Shown piece by piece: positions 37,881-46,224 of a DNA stretch of 64,000 bases. Position 1 is the first letter of the stretch; each line of letters opens with the position of its first letter. Made by a program: the position numbers and the translations under genes. The stretch is taken from assembly GCF_900111995.1 (NCBI RefSeq), contig NZ_FOKF01000003.1, positions 1 to 64,000 of the forward strand, read 5' to 3'. Below the pieces are notes generated by a model, which did not search any database, was not told where the DNA came from, and saw only the letters and a program-made list of their open reading frames with translations. The DNA is from Collimonas sp. OK607. Lineage in GTDB: Bacteria; Pseudomonadota; Gammaproteobacteria; Burkholderiales; Burkholderiaceae_D.

Positions 37881-39128
37881 ATGCAAACCAATCTAGCCGA
37901 TTTCATCAAGAATACACGCGCCGGCAAGGAGGCCGATGCGATTTTGCGCGCCTGCGTGCATTGCGGATTTTGCACGGCCACTTGCCCCACTTATCAATTG
38001 CTGGGCGACGAACTGGATGGTCCGCGCGGGCGCATCTATCTGATCAAGCAGGTACTGGAAGGCGCGCCGGCAACCGCCAAGACGCAGTCTCATCTGGATC
38101 GCTGCCTGACTTGCCGCAATTGTGAATCGACTTGTCCATCCGGTGTCGAATACGGCCGCCTGCTCGATATCGGGCGTAAGGTGGTGGAAGATCAGGTGCC
38201 GCGACCGGTCGCGCAGCAATTGACGCGCAAGCTGCTGAAAGAATTTTTGCCGCGCCCGTGGCTGTTCAAGCCGGCCATGGCGGCGGGACAATTACTGCGA
38301 CCTTTGCTGCCGCGTAAATTGCAAAACAAGATTCCGGAAAAGCAGGAGGCGGGTGTGCTTCAAAAAAAACAAACCCTGCGTCAGCATGCTCGCAAGATGT
38401 TATTGCTGGATGGTTGCGTACAGCCTGCGATGTCGCCCAATATCAATAGCGCTGCCGCGCGCGTTTTCGATGCGCTCGAGGTGCAATTGCTGGTGGCGCC
38501 CAAGGCTGGTTGCTGCGGCGCGATTCGTTATCACCTTAACGATCAGGCTGGCGGCCTGGACGATATGCGGCGCAATATCGATGCATGGTGGCCGTACGTG
38601 ATCGGCAGCAACGGAGAAGGCGTCGAAGCGATCGTCATGACCGCCTCCGGCTGCGGCGTGACCGTAAAAGAATACTGTCATTTGCTGGCTGCGGACCCGC
38701 TATATGCAGTAAAGGCAAAAGCCGTTTCAGCCTTGACCAAGGATTTGAGCGAAATCCTGCCAGAGTTTGAAATTGAACTACAGCAAAAACTGCGCGGAAA
38801 ATTTCCTGAACGCGTGGTTTATCATCCACCCTGCACCTTGCAGCACGGCCAGCAAATCCGCGGCAAGGTGGAAGGCCTGCTGCGGGGCGTCGGCGTCGAT
38901 GTGCAATTATGCGCCGACAGTCATTTGTGCTGTGGTTCGGCAGGTACTTATTCGGTATTGCAGCCGGAACTGTCTTATCGCTTGCGCGATAACAAGCTGG
39001 AAAAATTGCAGGCCAGCCATCCGGACATGATCGTCTCTGCCAATATCGGGTGCCTGACGCATTTGCAATCGGGTACGCAGACGCCGGTCAAACATTGGAT
39101 AGAGTTGCTCGACCAGGCTTTGTCCTGA
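37881..39128 (+). CDS. glcF: glycolate oxidase iron-sulfur subunit GlcF
   Basis: Electron-transfer subunit that takes electrons from GlcD/GlcE toward the quinone pool. The 415-residue protein carries two [4Fe-4S] motifs, CVHCGFCTATCPTY near residue 26 and CLTCRNCESTCPSG near 76. Two CCG domains follow, with GCCGAIRYHL near 210 and HLCCGSAGTY near 350. It closes the glcD-glcE-glcF operon; spacing to glcE is 22 bases. Confidence 0.95.
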   Translation: MQTNLADFIKNTRAGKEADAILRACVHCGFCTATCPTYQLLGDELDGPRGRIYLIKQVLEGAPATAKTQSHLDRCLTCRNCESTCPSGVEYGRLLDIGRKVVEDQVPRPVAQQLTRKLLKEFLPRPWLFKPAMAAGQLLRPLLPRKLQNKIPEKQEAGVLQKKQTLRQHARKMLLLDGCVQPAMSPNINSAAARVFDALEVQLLVAPKAGCCGAIRYHLNDQAGGLDDMRRNIDAWWPYVIGSNGEGVEAIVMTASGCGVTVKEYCHLLAADPLYAVKAKAVSALTKDLSEILPEFEIELQQKLRGKFPERVVYHPPCTLQHGQQIRGKVEGLLRGVGVDVQLCADSHLCCGSAGTYSVLQPELSYRLRDNKLEKLQASHPDMIVSANIGCLTHLQSGTQTPVKHWIELLDQALS

Positions 39129-39228
39129 ATAGTTTGTGCGACGTGATGGCGTAATGACGAAATGGGATGTCAGCCCAAAGATGATTCATAATAAAAGTCT
39201 TTTATAAAAATCGCACGGGACAGGGTTC

Positions 39229-40023
39229 ATGCCAGAGATTTCAACGCTAAAGCTAAATGCACGTCAGCAGGAGTTGTTGAGTTATGTGCAACGTGACGGT
39301 TTCGTCACGGTAGAGCATCTGGCCACACGCTTCCAGATCACGCAGCAGACGATCCGGCGCGACATTAATTTTCTGGCGGAGATGAACCTGCTGCAGCGCT
39401 ATCACGGCGGCGTCGGGCTGCCTTCCAGCGCCGAGAACATCGCCTACGGCGCGCGGCAGGGGTTGTATTCGGAAGAAAAGCGCCGCATCGCCGCCTTGGT
39501 GGTGGAACACATTCCAGACCAGGCGACGCTTTTCATCAACCTCGGCACCACCAATGAAGAGGTTGCCAAAGCCCTGAGCCGGCGCCGTAATCTGCGGATC
39601 ATCACCAATAACCTGAACGTGGCTGCGATAATGAGCGGCTATCCGGGCTGCGAGGTGATCATCACCGGCGGCGTGGTCCGTGCCCGCGACCTGGGAATTA
39701 CCGGCGAAGAAACCATCGATTTCATCCGCCGCTTCAAGGTCGATTTCGGCATCATCGGCATCTCCAGCATCGAAGCCGATGGCACCCTGCGCGATTTCGA
39801 TTATCGCGAAGTGCGAGTTTCAGAAGCGATCATCGAGCATTCGCGCACGGTATTCCTGGTTGCCGATCATTCGAAATTCTGGCGGCCTGCGCTGGTGCGG
39901 CTTGGCGATATTTCGAAGGTCAATGCGCTGTTTACCGACCGGCCGGTGCCGGCAGAAATGGCCGGCATTTTCGAAGAAGCGAAAATCGATGTGTTTGTCG
40001 CGGAGAGCGGTGCAGCAGCTTAG
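39229..40023 (+). CDS. glpR: DeoR-family glycerol regulon repressor GlpR
   Basis: A 264-residue repressor with an N-terminal DeoR winged helix (ARQQELLSYVQRDGFVTVEHLA, then TQQTIRRDINFL) and a sugar-isomerase-like sensor domain for glycerol 3-phosphate. Its motifs NLGTTNEEVAKAL, TNNLNVAAIM, ITGGVVRARDLGITGE and HSKFWRPALV match GlpR. It precedes glpD-glpK-glpF on the same strand, and a GlpR-type operator lies between it and glpD. The position between glc and glp genes makes the glp cluster its target. Confidence 0.92.
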   Translation: MPEISTLKLNARQQELLSYVQRDGFVTVEHLATRFQITQQTIRRDINFLAEMNLLQRYHGGVGLPSSAENIAYGARQGLYSEEKRRIAALVVEHIPDQATLFINLGTTNEEVAKALSRRRNLRIITNNLNVAAIMSGYPGCEVIITGGVVRARDLGITGEETIDFIRRFKVDFGIIGISSIEADGTLRDFDYREVRVSEAIIEHSRTVFLVADHSKFWRPALVRLGDISKVNALFTDRPVPAEMAGIFEEAKIDVFVAESGAAA

Positions 40024-40174
40024 CTCGTACGTAGTCCAACTGTAAGTACCCACCCGCAGCGCTATTCGTGCGCTGTACCGCACTATCTGACCCCACATCA
40101 CGGCTACGGAGAGAGGCGATTCACTTATCGTCGGTTTGTTTCTTTTCGTTTTACTGCTTCTGCTCCGTGGTCCA

Positions 40175-40240
40175 CTAAGCGGGGTCAGAGTGAAGTTTCG
40201 GCGGTAAGGCATACCGAAAGTTCACTCTGACCCCGCTTAG
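40175..40240. repeat. long inverted repeat with GGGGTCAGAGTGAA arms
   Basis: CTAAGCGGGGTCAGAGTGAA (40175-40194) is the exact complement of TTCACTCTGACCCCGCTTAG (40221-40240), and gtttcgg/ccgaaag extends the stem with one mismatch around a 12-base loop. The TCTGACCCC core recurs alone at 40086-40094. It looks like a REP-type palindrome of the kind mobilised by REP-associated tyrosine transposases; no such gene is in the window. It sits in the 495-base glpR-glpD gap. Confidence 0.8.
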
Positions 40241-40382
40241 TTCCGGCTGCTCTTCGCATAGACCGTAAAAAAACTTTCAGAGAGCGACATTTCTATTTGC
40301 CGGAGCCGACATAGAAATTCCCTATAGGTAATTAAGCCCATTGCTATCGAAAAATTTCTTTTGATAAATATAAACGATTATC

Positions 40383-40402
40383 AATGTTCGAATTCGAACA
40401 AT
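40383..40402. promoter_or_regulatory. GlpR operator upstream of glpD
   Basis: The perfect palindrome TGTTCGAATTCGAACA (40385-40400), read with flanks as aATGTTCGAATTCGAACAAT, fits the E. coli GlpR operator form WATGTTCGWTAWCGAACATW, including the TTCG-4-CGAA spacing. A half-like TTTCGAATATA follows at 40407-40417 in very AT-rich DNA that probably holds the promoter. It lies about 120 bases before glpD. Confidence 0.85.
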
Positions 40403-40518
40403 ATACTTTCGAATATAAATATTCTATGATGTGCAGTGACATTGCAGGCATGCTACTTTGCCAATTGGCAACAATAGAATTTGTCCGATAAGCGTGTTAC
40501 CGACACAAGGAGATAGCT

Positions 40519-42048
40519 GTGGCATCAAGTGAAATTGTTGATTTATTGGTGGTGGGCGGTGGCGTTAACGGCGCCGGGATTGCGCGCGACGCTGCAGGAC
40601 GCGGCCTGAGCGTGTTGCTTTGCGAACAGGACGATCTGGCGTCGCATACCTCATCAGCCAGTACCAAATTGATCCACGGTGGCCTGCGCTATCTTGAACA
40701 CTACGAATTCAGCCTGGTGCGCAAAGCATTGCAAGAGCGTGAGCGCTTACTTCGGCTGGCGCCGCATATCATTGCGCCGTTGCGTTTCGTGATGCCGCAT
40801 GTATCGCACTTGCGGCCGGCCTGGATGATACGCGCCGGCATGTTCTTATACGATAACCTGGCCAAGCGCGAATTGCTGGCCGGCTCCCGCGTCATCGATT
40901 TCCGCAAGCATGTCGCTGGCACGCCGCTGAAAAAAACGTTGACTAAAGGTTTTGTCTATTCCGACGCAGCGGTCCAGGATGCGCGTCTGGTGGTTCTCAA
41001 CGCGATGGATGCCAGGGAACGTGGCGCCACCATCCTGACTAAAACCCGCCTGATCGAAGCCAAACGCGGCAAGCAATACTGGGATGCCACCTTGCAGTCG
41101 ACCTTGACTGGCGAGACCACGGAAATCAAGGCGCGCTGTGTCGTCAACGCTGCCGGGCCATGGGTCGCCAGCCTGCTGAGTGGCGCCTTGCATACTTCAG
41201 CGCAGCACCATATCCGTTTAGTCAAAGGCAGCCATATCGTCACCAGGCGCTTGTTCGATCACGATCACGCGTACATTTTCCAGAATCCCGATAAGCGCAT
41301 CGTCTTTGCGATTCCTTACGAAACCGATTTCACCCTGATCGGCACCACCGATGTCGAGTACAGCGGCGATCCGGGCAAGGTTGCAATTTCGGATGAAGAG
41401 ACTGCTTACCTGTGTGAATCGGTCAGCCGCTATTTCGAGACGGCGGTAACGCCATCGCAGGTGGTCTGGTCCTATGCCGGCGTACGGCCGTTGCTGGAAG
41501 AAGAAATCGCCAACCCGTCCGCAGTCACGCGCGACTATCGCCTGGAGTTGAAAGCAGAAGAAGGGCAGGCGCCTGTTCTGTCGGTATTCGGCGGAAAAAT
41601 TACTACGTACCGGCGCCTGGCGGAAGAAGCCATGGAACATTTGCAACCGCTGTTCGGTTATATGAAAGAACACTGGACGGCCGACGAAGCGCTGCCCGGT
41701 GGCGATATCGCCAATGCCGATTTTGCAGAGTTCCGGCGTATTTTCCAGCAGCGCCACGCGTGGCTGCCGACCGCCCTGGCGGCGCGTTACGCGCGCACCT
41801 ACGGCACCCGTGCCGCGCGCCTGCTGGCTGGCATTCACGACGTAGCGGGACTGGGTGAATTGTTCGGCGCGGATCTATACGAAGCGGAAGTGCGCTATCT
41901 GATGCAGAACGAATGGGCGCTGACTGCGGACGATATTCTGTGGCGGCGCTCCAAGCTGGGATTGCGGTTTGACGCAGCGGCTGTCGATCGTTTGAGCAAC
42001 TGGCTGGAGCAGCAGAAAATGCCGGCACCGGCCGCCATGCTTGCCTGA
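40519..42048 (+). CDS. glpD: aerobic glycerol-3-phosphate dehydrogenase
   Basis: Membrane-associated flavoprotein that oxidises glycerol 3-phosphate to dihydroxyacetone phosphate and reduces quinone. The 509-residue protein has the FAD dinucleotide fold VVGGGVNGAGIARDAAGRG near residue 10, SSASTKLIHGGLRYLEHYEF near 45, GPWV near 210, GTTDVEYSGDP near 275 and GGKITTYRRLAEEA near 355. It starts with GTG after AAGGAGAT. The upstream GlpR operator implies induction by glycerol. Confidence 0.96.
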   Translation: MASSEIVDLLVVGGGVNGAGIARDAAGRGLSVLLCEQDDLASHTSSASTKLIHGGLRYLEHYEFSLVRKALQERERLLRLAPHIIAPLRFVMPHVSHLRPAWMIRAGMFLYDNLAKRELLAGSRVIDFRKHVAGTPLKKTLTKGFVYSDAAVQDARLVVLNAMDARERGATILTKTRLIEAKRGKQYWDATLQSTLTGETTEIKARCVVNAAGPWVASLLSGALHTSAQHHIRLVKGSHIVTRRLFDHDHAYIFQNPDKRIVFAIPYETDFTLIGTTDVEYSGDPGKVAISDEETAYLCESVSRYFETAVTPSQVVWSYAGVRPLLEEEIANPSAVTRDYRLELKAEEGQAPVLSVFGGKITTYRRLAEEAMEHLQPLFGYMKEHWTADEALPGGDIANADFAEFRRIFQQRHAWLPTALAARYARTYGTRAARLLAGIHDVAGLGELFGADLYEAEVRYLMQNEWALTADDILWRRSKLGLRFDAAAVDRLSNWLEQQKMPAPAAMLA

Positions 42049-42199
42049 AATTTTGCCGGATCGGACTTTAATACAGTTGTTCAGTAGCGAAGTTTTTGCA
42101 TGTTGTATCGGAAGATAAAAAAGACGGGCCCGGAATTGTCTCCGGACCAAAGTCACCCCGGTCCGCGCAAGCGGATTCACCAACCTTGGAGTAGACAAG

Positions 42200-43696
42200 T
42201 TGAAAGACAAATATATTTTAGCCCTGGATCAAGGAACTACCAGCTCGCGCGCCATCCTGTTCGACCGTCAAGGCAATATCGTTTCTTCAGCACAGAAAGA
42301 ATTCCGCCAGATCTATCCACAGCCGGGCTGGGTTGAACATGACCCGCAGGAAATCTGGTCGACCCAGGTCGGGGTTGCGGCCGAGGCCTCGACCAACATC
42401 GGTTTGAACGGCACGTCGATTGCCGCCATCGGCATTACCAACCAACGTGAAACTACCGTGGTCTGGGATCGTGAAACCGGCAAGGCTGTGTATAACGCCA
42501 TCGTCTGGCAAGACCGTCGCACCGCCGCGTTTTGCGATCAGCTGAAAGCCGACGGCCTGGGAGAAACCATCCGCGCCAAGACCGGCTTGCTGGTCGATTC
42601 CTATTTTTCCGCTACCAAGATCCGCTGGATACTGAAGAACGTCGAAGGCGCGCAACAACTGGCCGATCAAGGGCGCCTGGCATTCGGCACCATCGATACC
42701 TGGCTGGTATGGAACATGACGCGCGGCAAATTGCATCTGACCGATGTATCGAACGCTTCACGCACCATGTTGTTCAATATCCACACCATGGAGTGGGATG
42801 ACGAACTACTCGAGATCATGGGCGTACCGCGCAGCATGCTACCGGAAGTACGTTCCTCCAGTGAAGTCTACGGTCATACCGAAGTTTCCGGTTTCGGTTC
42901 TGAAATTCCTCTGGCCGGGATTGCGGGTGACCAGCAGGCAGCCTTGTTCGGCCAGATGTGCACCCAGCCCGGCATGGTCAAGAATACCTACGGCACCGGT
43001 TGCTTCATGGTGATGAATACCGGCACCAAGCCGATCATTTCTAAAAACAATCTGCTGACCACGGTTGCCTGGAAAATCGGCAACGAGGTTAACTACGCGC
43101 TGGAAGGCAGTATCTTCATCGGCGGCGCCGTGGTGCAATGGTTGCGCGATGGTCTCGGTATCATCAAGACTTCCACCGAAATCGAAGCCCTGGCGCGTAG
43201 CGTCAAGAGTAGCGATGGCGTGTACCTGGTGCCAGCCTTTGCCGGCCTCGGCGCACCGCACTGGAATCCGCATGCGCGCGGCACCATCTTTGGCATCACC
43301 CGCGGCACCACATCTGCGCACTACGCGCGGGCCGCGCTCGACAGCATCGCCTACCAGACCATGGATGTGCTGAAGGCGATGGAAGCCGATGCCGGCATCG
43401 TGATTCCGGAACTGCGGGTCGACGGTGGCGCTACTGCCAACAATCTGCTGATGCAATTCCAGTCCGACATCCTGGGCGTCGATGTGGTGCGGCCGAAAGT
43501 GACGGAAACCACTGCACTGGGCGCGGCCTATCTGGCTGGGCTGGCGGTCGGTTACTGGAGCAGCACGGACGACGTGCAAGGCCAGTGGCAGCTCGACCAG
43601 CGCTTCAAGCCGGCGCTGCCGGCGGCAGAAGTGCAGACCAGCATCAAAGGCTGGCAGCGGGCGATTGCAGCGGCAACGGTCTGGGCAGATTCCTGA
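42200..43696 (+). CDS. glpK: glycerol kinase
   Basis: Phosphorylates glycerol to glycerol 3-phosphate. The 498-residue FGGY-family protein has [18 protein letters not shown] near residue 7, [10 protein letters not shown] near 104, [12 protein letters not shown] near 164, [13 protein letters not shown] near 244 and [19 protein letters not shown] near 408. The start is TTG, eight bases after GGAG; no suitable ATG is near. It lies 151 bases after glpD. A weak GlpR-like site (TGTTC-6-CGAA at 42078-42091) is in that gap. Confidence 0.96.
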   Translation: MKDKYILALDQGTTSSRAILFDRQGNIVSSAQKEFRQIYPQPGWVEHDPQEIWSTQVGVAAEASTNIGLNGTSIAAIGITNQRETTVVWDRETGKAVYNAIVWQDRRTAAFCDQLKADGLGETIRAKTGLLVDSYFSATKIRWILKNVEGAQQLADQGRLAFGTIDTWLVWNMTRGKLHLTDVSNASRTMLFNIHTMEWDDELLEIMGVPRSMLPEVRSSSEVYGHTEVSGFGSEIPLAGIAGDQQAALFGQMCTQPGMVKNTYGTGCFMVMNTGTKPIISKNNLLTTVAWKIGNEVNYALEGSIFIGGAVVQWLRDGLGIIKTSTEIEALARSVKSSDGVYLVPAFAGLGAPHWNPHARGTIFGITRGTTSAHYARAALDSIAYQTMDVLKAMEADAGIVIPELRVDGGATANNLLMQFQSDILGVDVVRPKVTETTALGAAYLAGLAVGYWSSTDDVQGQWQLDQRFKPALPAAEVQTSIKGWQRAIAAATVWADS

Positions 43697-43741
43697 ACAT
43701 CAGCCAGTAGCAGACACTGTTAGATAAAAAAACAGAATGGA

Positions 43742-43761
43742 GCGCAGATCAGAATCTGCGC
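43742..43761 (+). other. small hairpin between glpK and glpF
   Basis: GCGCAGAT and ATCTGCGC form a perfect 8-base stem around caga, followed by C-rich rather than T-rich sequence. It could stabilise the glpK 3' end or tune downstream expression; no clear terminator is seen. Confidence 0.5.
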
Positions 43762-43794
43762 CCCTCTCCCTTCCTATTTCCGAAAGAGTTTGTC

Positions 43795-44508
43795 ATGACT
43801 CCCTTTTTAGCTGAATTCGTGGGCACCGCCCTGATTGTCTTGCTTGGCAACGGTGTGGTTGCCAACGTTCTCTTGAGTAAAACCCATGGCAACGGCAGCG
43901 GCCTGATTGTGATTACCGTCGGCTGGGCGATGGCGGTATTTGTCGGCGTTTTCGTTGCCGCCTCATCCAGCGGCGCGCATCTTAATCCGGCGGTAACACT
44001 GGCGCTGGCGGTGGCCGGTAAATTTGCCTGGGCCAGCGTGCCTGGCTACATCCTGTCGCAGATGTTGGGCGGGATGATGGGTGCTTTCCTGGTGTGGCTG
44101 GTGTATCGCAATCACTTCGCAGAGACATCGGACGGTAATCTCAAACTGGCCGCATTTTGCACAGCTCCGGCGATTCGCAATACCTTCGGCAATGTAGTTT
44201 CCGAAGTGGTCGGTACGTTCGTGCTGGTCTATTGCGTATTGAATATCGCATCGCCGACGATGGGACTGGGCGCATTGGATGCCTTGCCTGTCGCCTTGCT
44301 GGTGATGAGTATCGGCGTCTCTTTAGGCGGCACCACCGGCTATGCGATCAATCCGGCCCGCGACCTGGGGCCACGCTTGATGCATGCATTGCTGCCGATC
44401 CCGGGTAAACGCGATAGCGACTGGGGTTATGCATTGGTACCGGTGATAGGTTCTATAACCGGCGGCGTGTTGGCAGCGCTGGTGTATGGCCTGCAAATGG
44501 TGCACTGA
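43795..44508 (+). CDS. glpF: glycerol uptake facilitator (aquaglyceroporin)
   Basis: Inner-membrane channel letting glycerol enter by diffusion. The 237-residue protein has six hydrophobic segments and both half-helix NPA motifs, HLNPAVTLALA near residue 62 and AINPARDLGPR near 185. The Asp after the second NPA-Arg is a glycerol-facilitator feature. In E. coli and Pseudomonas glpF precedes glpK; here it follows, ending glpR-glpD-glpK-glpF. Confidence 0.94.
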   Translation: MTPFLAEFVGTALIVLLGNGVVANVLLSKTHGNGSGLIVITVGWAMAVFVGVFVAASSSGAHLNPAVTLALAVAGKFAWASVPGYILSQMLGGMMGAFLVWLVYRNHFAETSDGNLKLAAFCTAPAIRNTFGNVVSEVVGTFVLVYCVLNIASPTMGLGALDALPVALLVMSIGVSLGGTTGYAINPARDLGPRLMHALLPIPGKRDSDWGYALVPVIGSITGGVLAALVYGLQMVH

Positions 44509-44517
44509 TAAGGTCTT

Positions 44518-44541
44518 CGATGCCGCCGGCCGGCGGCATCG
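44518..44541. terminator. perfect 24-bp palindrome between glpF and gpx
   Basis: CGATGCCGCCGG directly followed by CCGGCGGCATCG lies between two convergent genes. It would make a GC-rich hairpin in either transcript, but no T-run follows on the plus strand, so efficiency as an intrinsic terminator is uncertain. Confidence 0.55.
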
Positions 44542-44547
44542 ATATGT

Positions 44548-45042
44548 TTACTTCGCCAGCAATTTCTCAATATCCGCAACCAGGCCTTCCGGCTTGGTCT
44601 GTGGCGCAAAGCGGTCGACCACGGCACCGTCCTTACCCACCAGGAATTTGGTGAAATTCCATTTGATGCCTTCGCTGCCAAGCAAGCCCGGCGCTGCGTT
44701 TTTCAGGTATTGGTAAAGCGGTGCTGCGCGATCGCCGTTGACGTCGATCTTCTCGAACAAGGGAAAAGTGACGCCGTAGTTTTTCTCGCAGAAAGCGCCG
44801 ATTTCGTCAGCGGTTCCCGGTTCCTGGGCGCCGAACTGATTGCACGGAAAGCCCAGCACTTCGAAACCCTGGTCATGGTACTTCTGGTAAATCTCTTCCA
44901 GTCCCTTGTACTGCGGTGTGAAACCGCAATTGCTGGCAGTGTTGACGATTAGTAACACCTTGCCGCGGAAGGCTGCCAGTGAGCTGGGCGCACCGTCTAG
45001 TTGATTGACGGTGAAATCATAAATGCTGGTGTCGGTACTCAT
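44548..45042 (-). CDS. glutathione peroxidase-family thiol peroxidase
   Basis: Reduces hydrogen peroxide and lipid hydroperoxides with a thiol donor. The 164-residue protein has the peroxidatic Cys39 in NTASNCGFTPQY, the FPCNQFGAQEPG motif near residue 75 with Gln and a second Cys, and the catalytic Trp-Asn in IKWNFTKFLV near 127. These are the features of the BtuE/Gpx group, many of which use thioredoxin. Its ATG overlaps the pilU stop (ATGA), so it is probably translated from the pilT-pilU mRNA. Confidence 0.92.
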   Translation of the reverse strand: MSTDTSIYDFTVNQLDGAPSSLAAFRGKVLLIVNTASNCGFTPQYKGLEEIYQKYHDQGFEVLGFPCNQFGAQEPGTADEIGAFCEKNYGVTFPLFEKIDVNGDRAAPLYQYLKNAAPGLLGSEGIKWNFTKFLVGKDGAVVDRFAPQTKPEGLVADIEKLLAK

Positions 45043-46175
45043 ACAATCCCCAGATGTTCAGTGCCGGCAGCCAGGTCGCGGTCTTTCGAGTCCTTGCTGC
45101 GCAGCTTGATGGAAAGTCGCAAATCGTTAACCGAATCGGCGTTACGCAGGGCGTCTTCGTAACTGATTTTATCCTCTTCATACAAATCGAACAGCGCCTG
45201 GTCGAAAGTCTGCATGCCGAGCTCGCGCGACTTCTTCATGATTTCCTTGATTTCATGGACATCGCCCTTGAAAATCAGGTCGGAAATCAAGGGTGAGTTC
45301 AACAGGATTTCCACTGCGACACAGCGTCCCTTGACGGTTTTCAGCGGGATCAGCCGTTGCGAGATGATGCCCTTCAGATTCAGCGACAGATCCATCAGCA
45401 ATTGCGGCCGGCGTTCTTCCGGGAAGAAGTTGATGATGCGGTCCAGCGCCTGGTTGGCGCTGTTGGCATGCAGCGTGGCCAGGCACAGGTGACCGGTTTC
45501 GGCAAAGGCGATCGCGTAATCCATGGTTTCACGATCGCGGATTTCGCCGATCAGGATTACGTCGGGCGCCTGGCGCAGGGTGTTTTTCAACGCCACGCCC
45601 CAGCTATCTGTATCGACCCCGACTTCACGCTGGGTGACGATGCAATTCTTGTGCGGGTGGATGTATTCGACCGGATCTTCGATGGTGATGATATGGCCGT
45701 AGCTGTTTTCATTACGATAGCCGACCATCGCCGCCAGCGTGGTCGATTTACCGGAACCGGTAGCGCCGACCATGATCACCAGGCCGCGTTTGGTCATGGC
45801 GATTTCTTTTAACGTAGGCGGCAAGCCAAGCTCTTCGAATTTCGGAATATCGGTGGTGATGGTCCGCAATACCATGCCGACCCGGCCTTGCTGGATAAAG
45901 GCCGAAGCGCGGAACCGCCCCAGTCCGGCCGGGCTGATGGCGAAATTGCATTCCTTGGTTTCTTCGAAATCGGCCGCCTGCTTATCGCTCATGATGGCGC
46001 GCGCCAGTTCCAGCGTATGGATGGATGTCAACGCCTGGTTCGACACCGGCGTGATTTTGCCGTCGATCTTGAAGGCGGGCGGGAAGTCTGCAGTAATGAA
46101 CAAATCGGAGCCACGCTTGCTGACCATCAGGCGCAGCAAGTCGTGCATGAATTTGGTCGCTTGATCTCTTTCCAT
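45039..46175 (-). CDS. pilU: type IV pilus retraction-associated ATPase PilU
   Basis: Hexameric cytoplasmic ATPase that supports PilT in pulling type IV pili back into the cell. The 378-residue protein has Walker A GATGSGKSTT near residue 137, an Asp box ITIEDPVEY, Walker B DVILIGEIRDRETM and a His box (TGHLCLATLHANSA). The long C-terminal tail separates it from PilT. It lies 49 bases after pilT in the same direction, the usual order. Confidence 0.95.
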   Translation of the reverse strand: MERDQATKFMHDLLRLMVSKRGSDLFITADFPPAFKIDGKITPVSNQALTSIHTLELARAIMSDKQAADFEETKECNFAISPAGLGRFRASAFIQQGRVGMVLRTITTDIPKFEELGLPPTLKEIAMTKRGLVIMVGATGSGKSTTLAAMVGYRNENSYGHIITIEDPVEYIHPHKNCIVTQREVGVDTDSWGVALKNTLRQAPDVILIGEIRDRETMDYAIAFAETGHLCLATLHANSANQALDRIINFFPEERRPQLLMDLSLNLKGIISQRLIPLKTVKGRCVAVEILLNSPLISDLIFKGDVHEIKEIMKKSRELGMQTFDQALFDLYEEDKISYEDALRNADSVNDLRLSIKLRSKDSKDRDLAAGTEHLGIV

Positions 46176-46224
46176 GATTCTTATCCTAATGTATTTGCAG
46201 ATTAAGCTTAGCTTGAGGTGTCAC

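Noticed and set aside
40024-40518. Possible small gene in the 495-base glpR-glpD gap
   Set aside because: Only repeat, operator and AT-rich promoter-like sequence; the antisense frame at 39820-40212 is a shadow of glpR running into the repeat.
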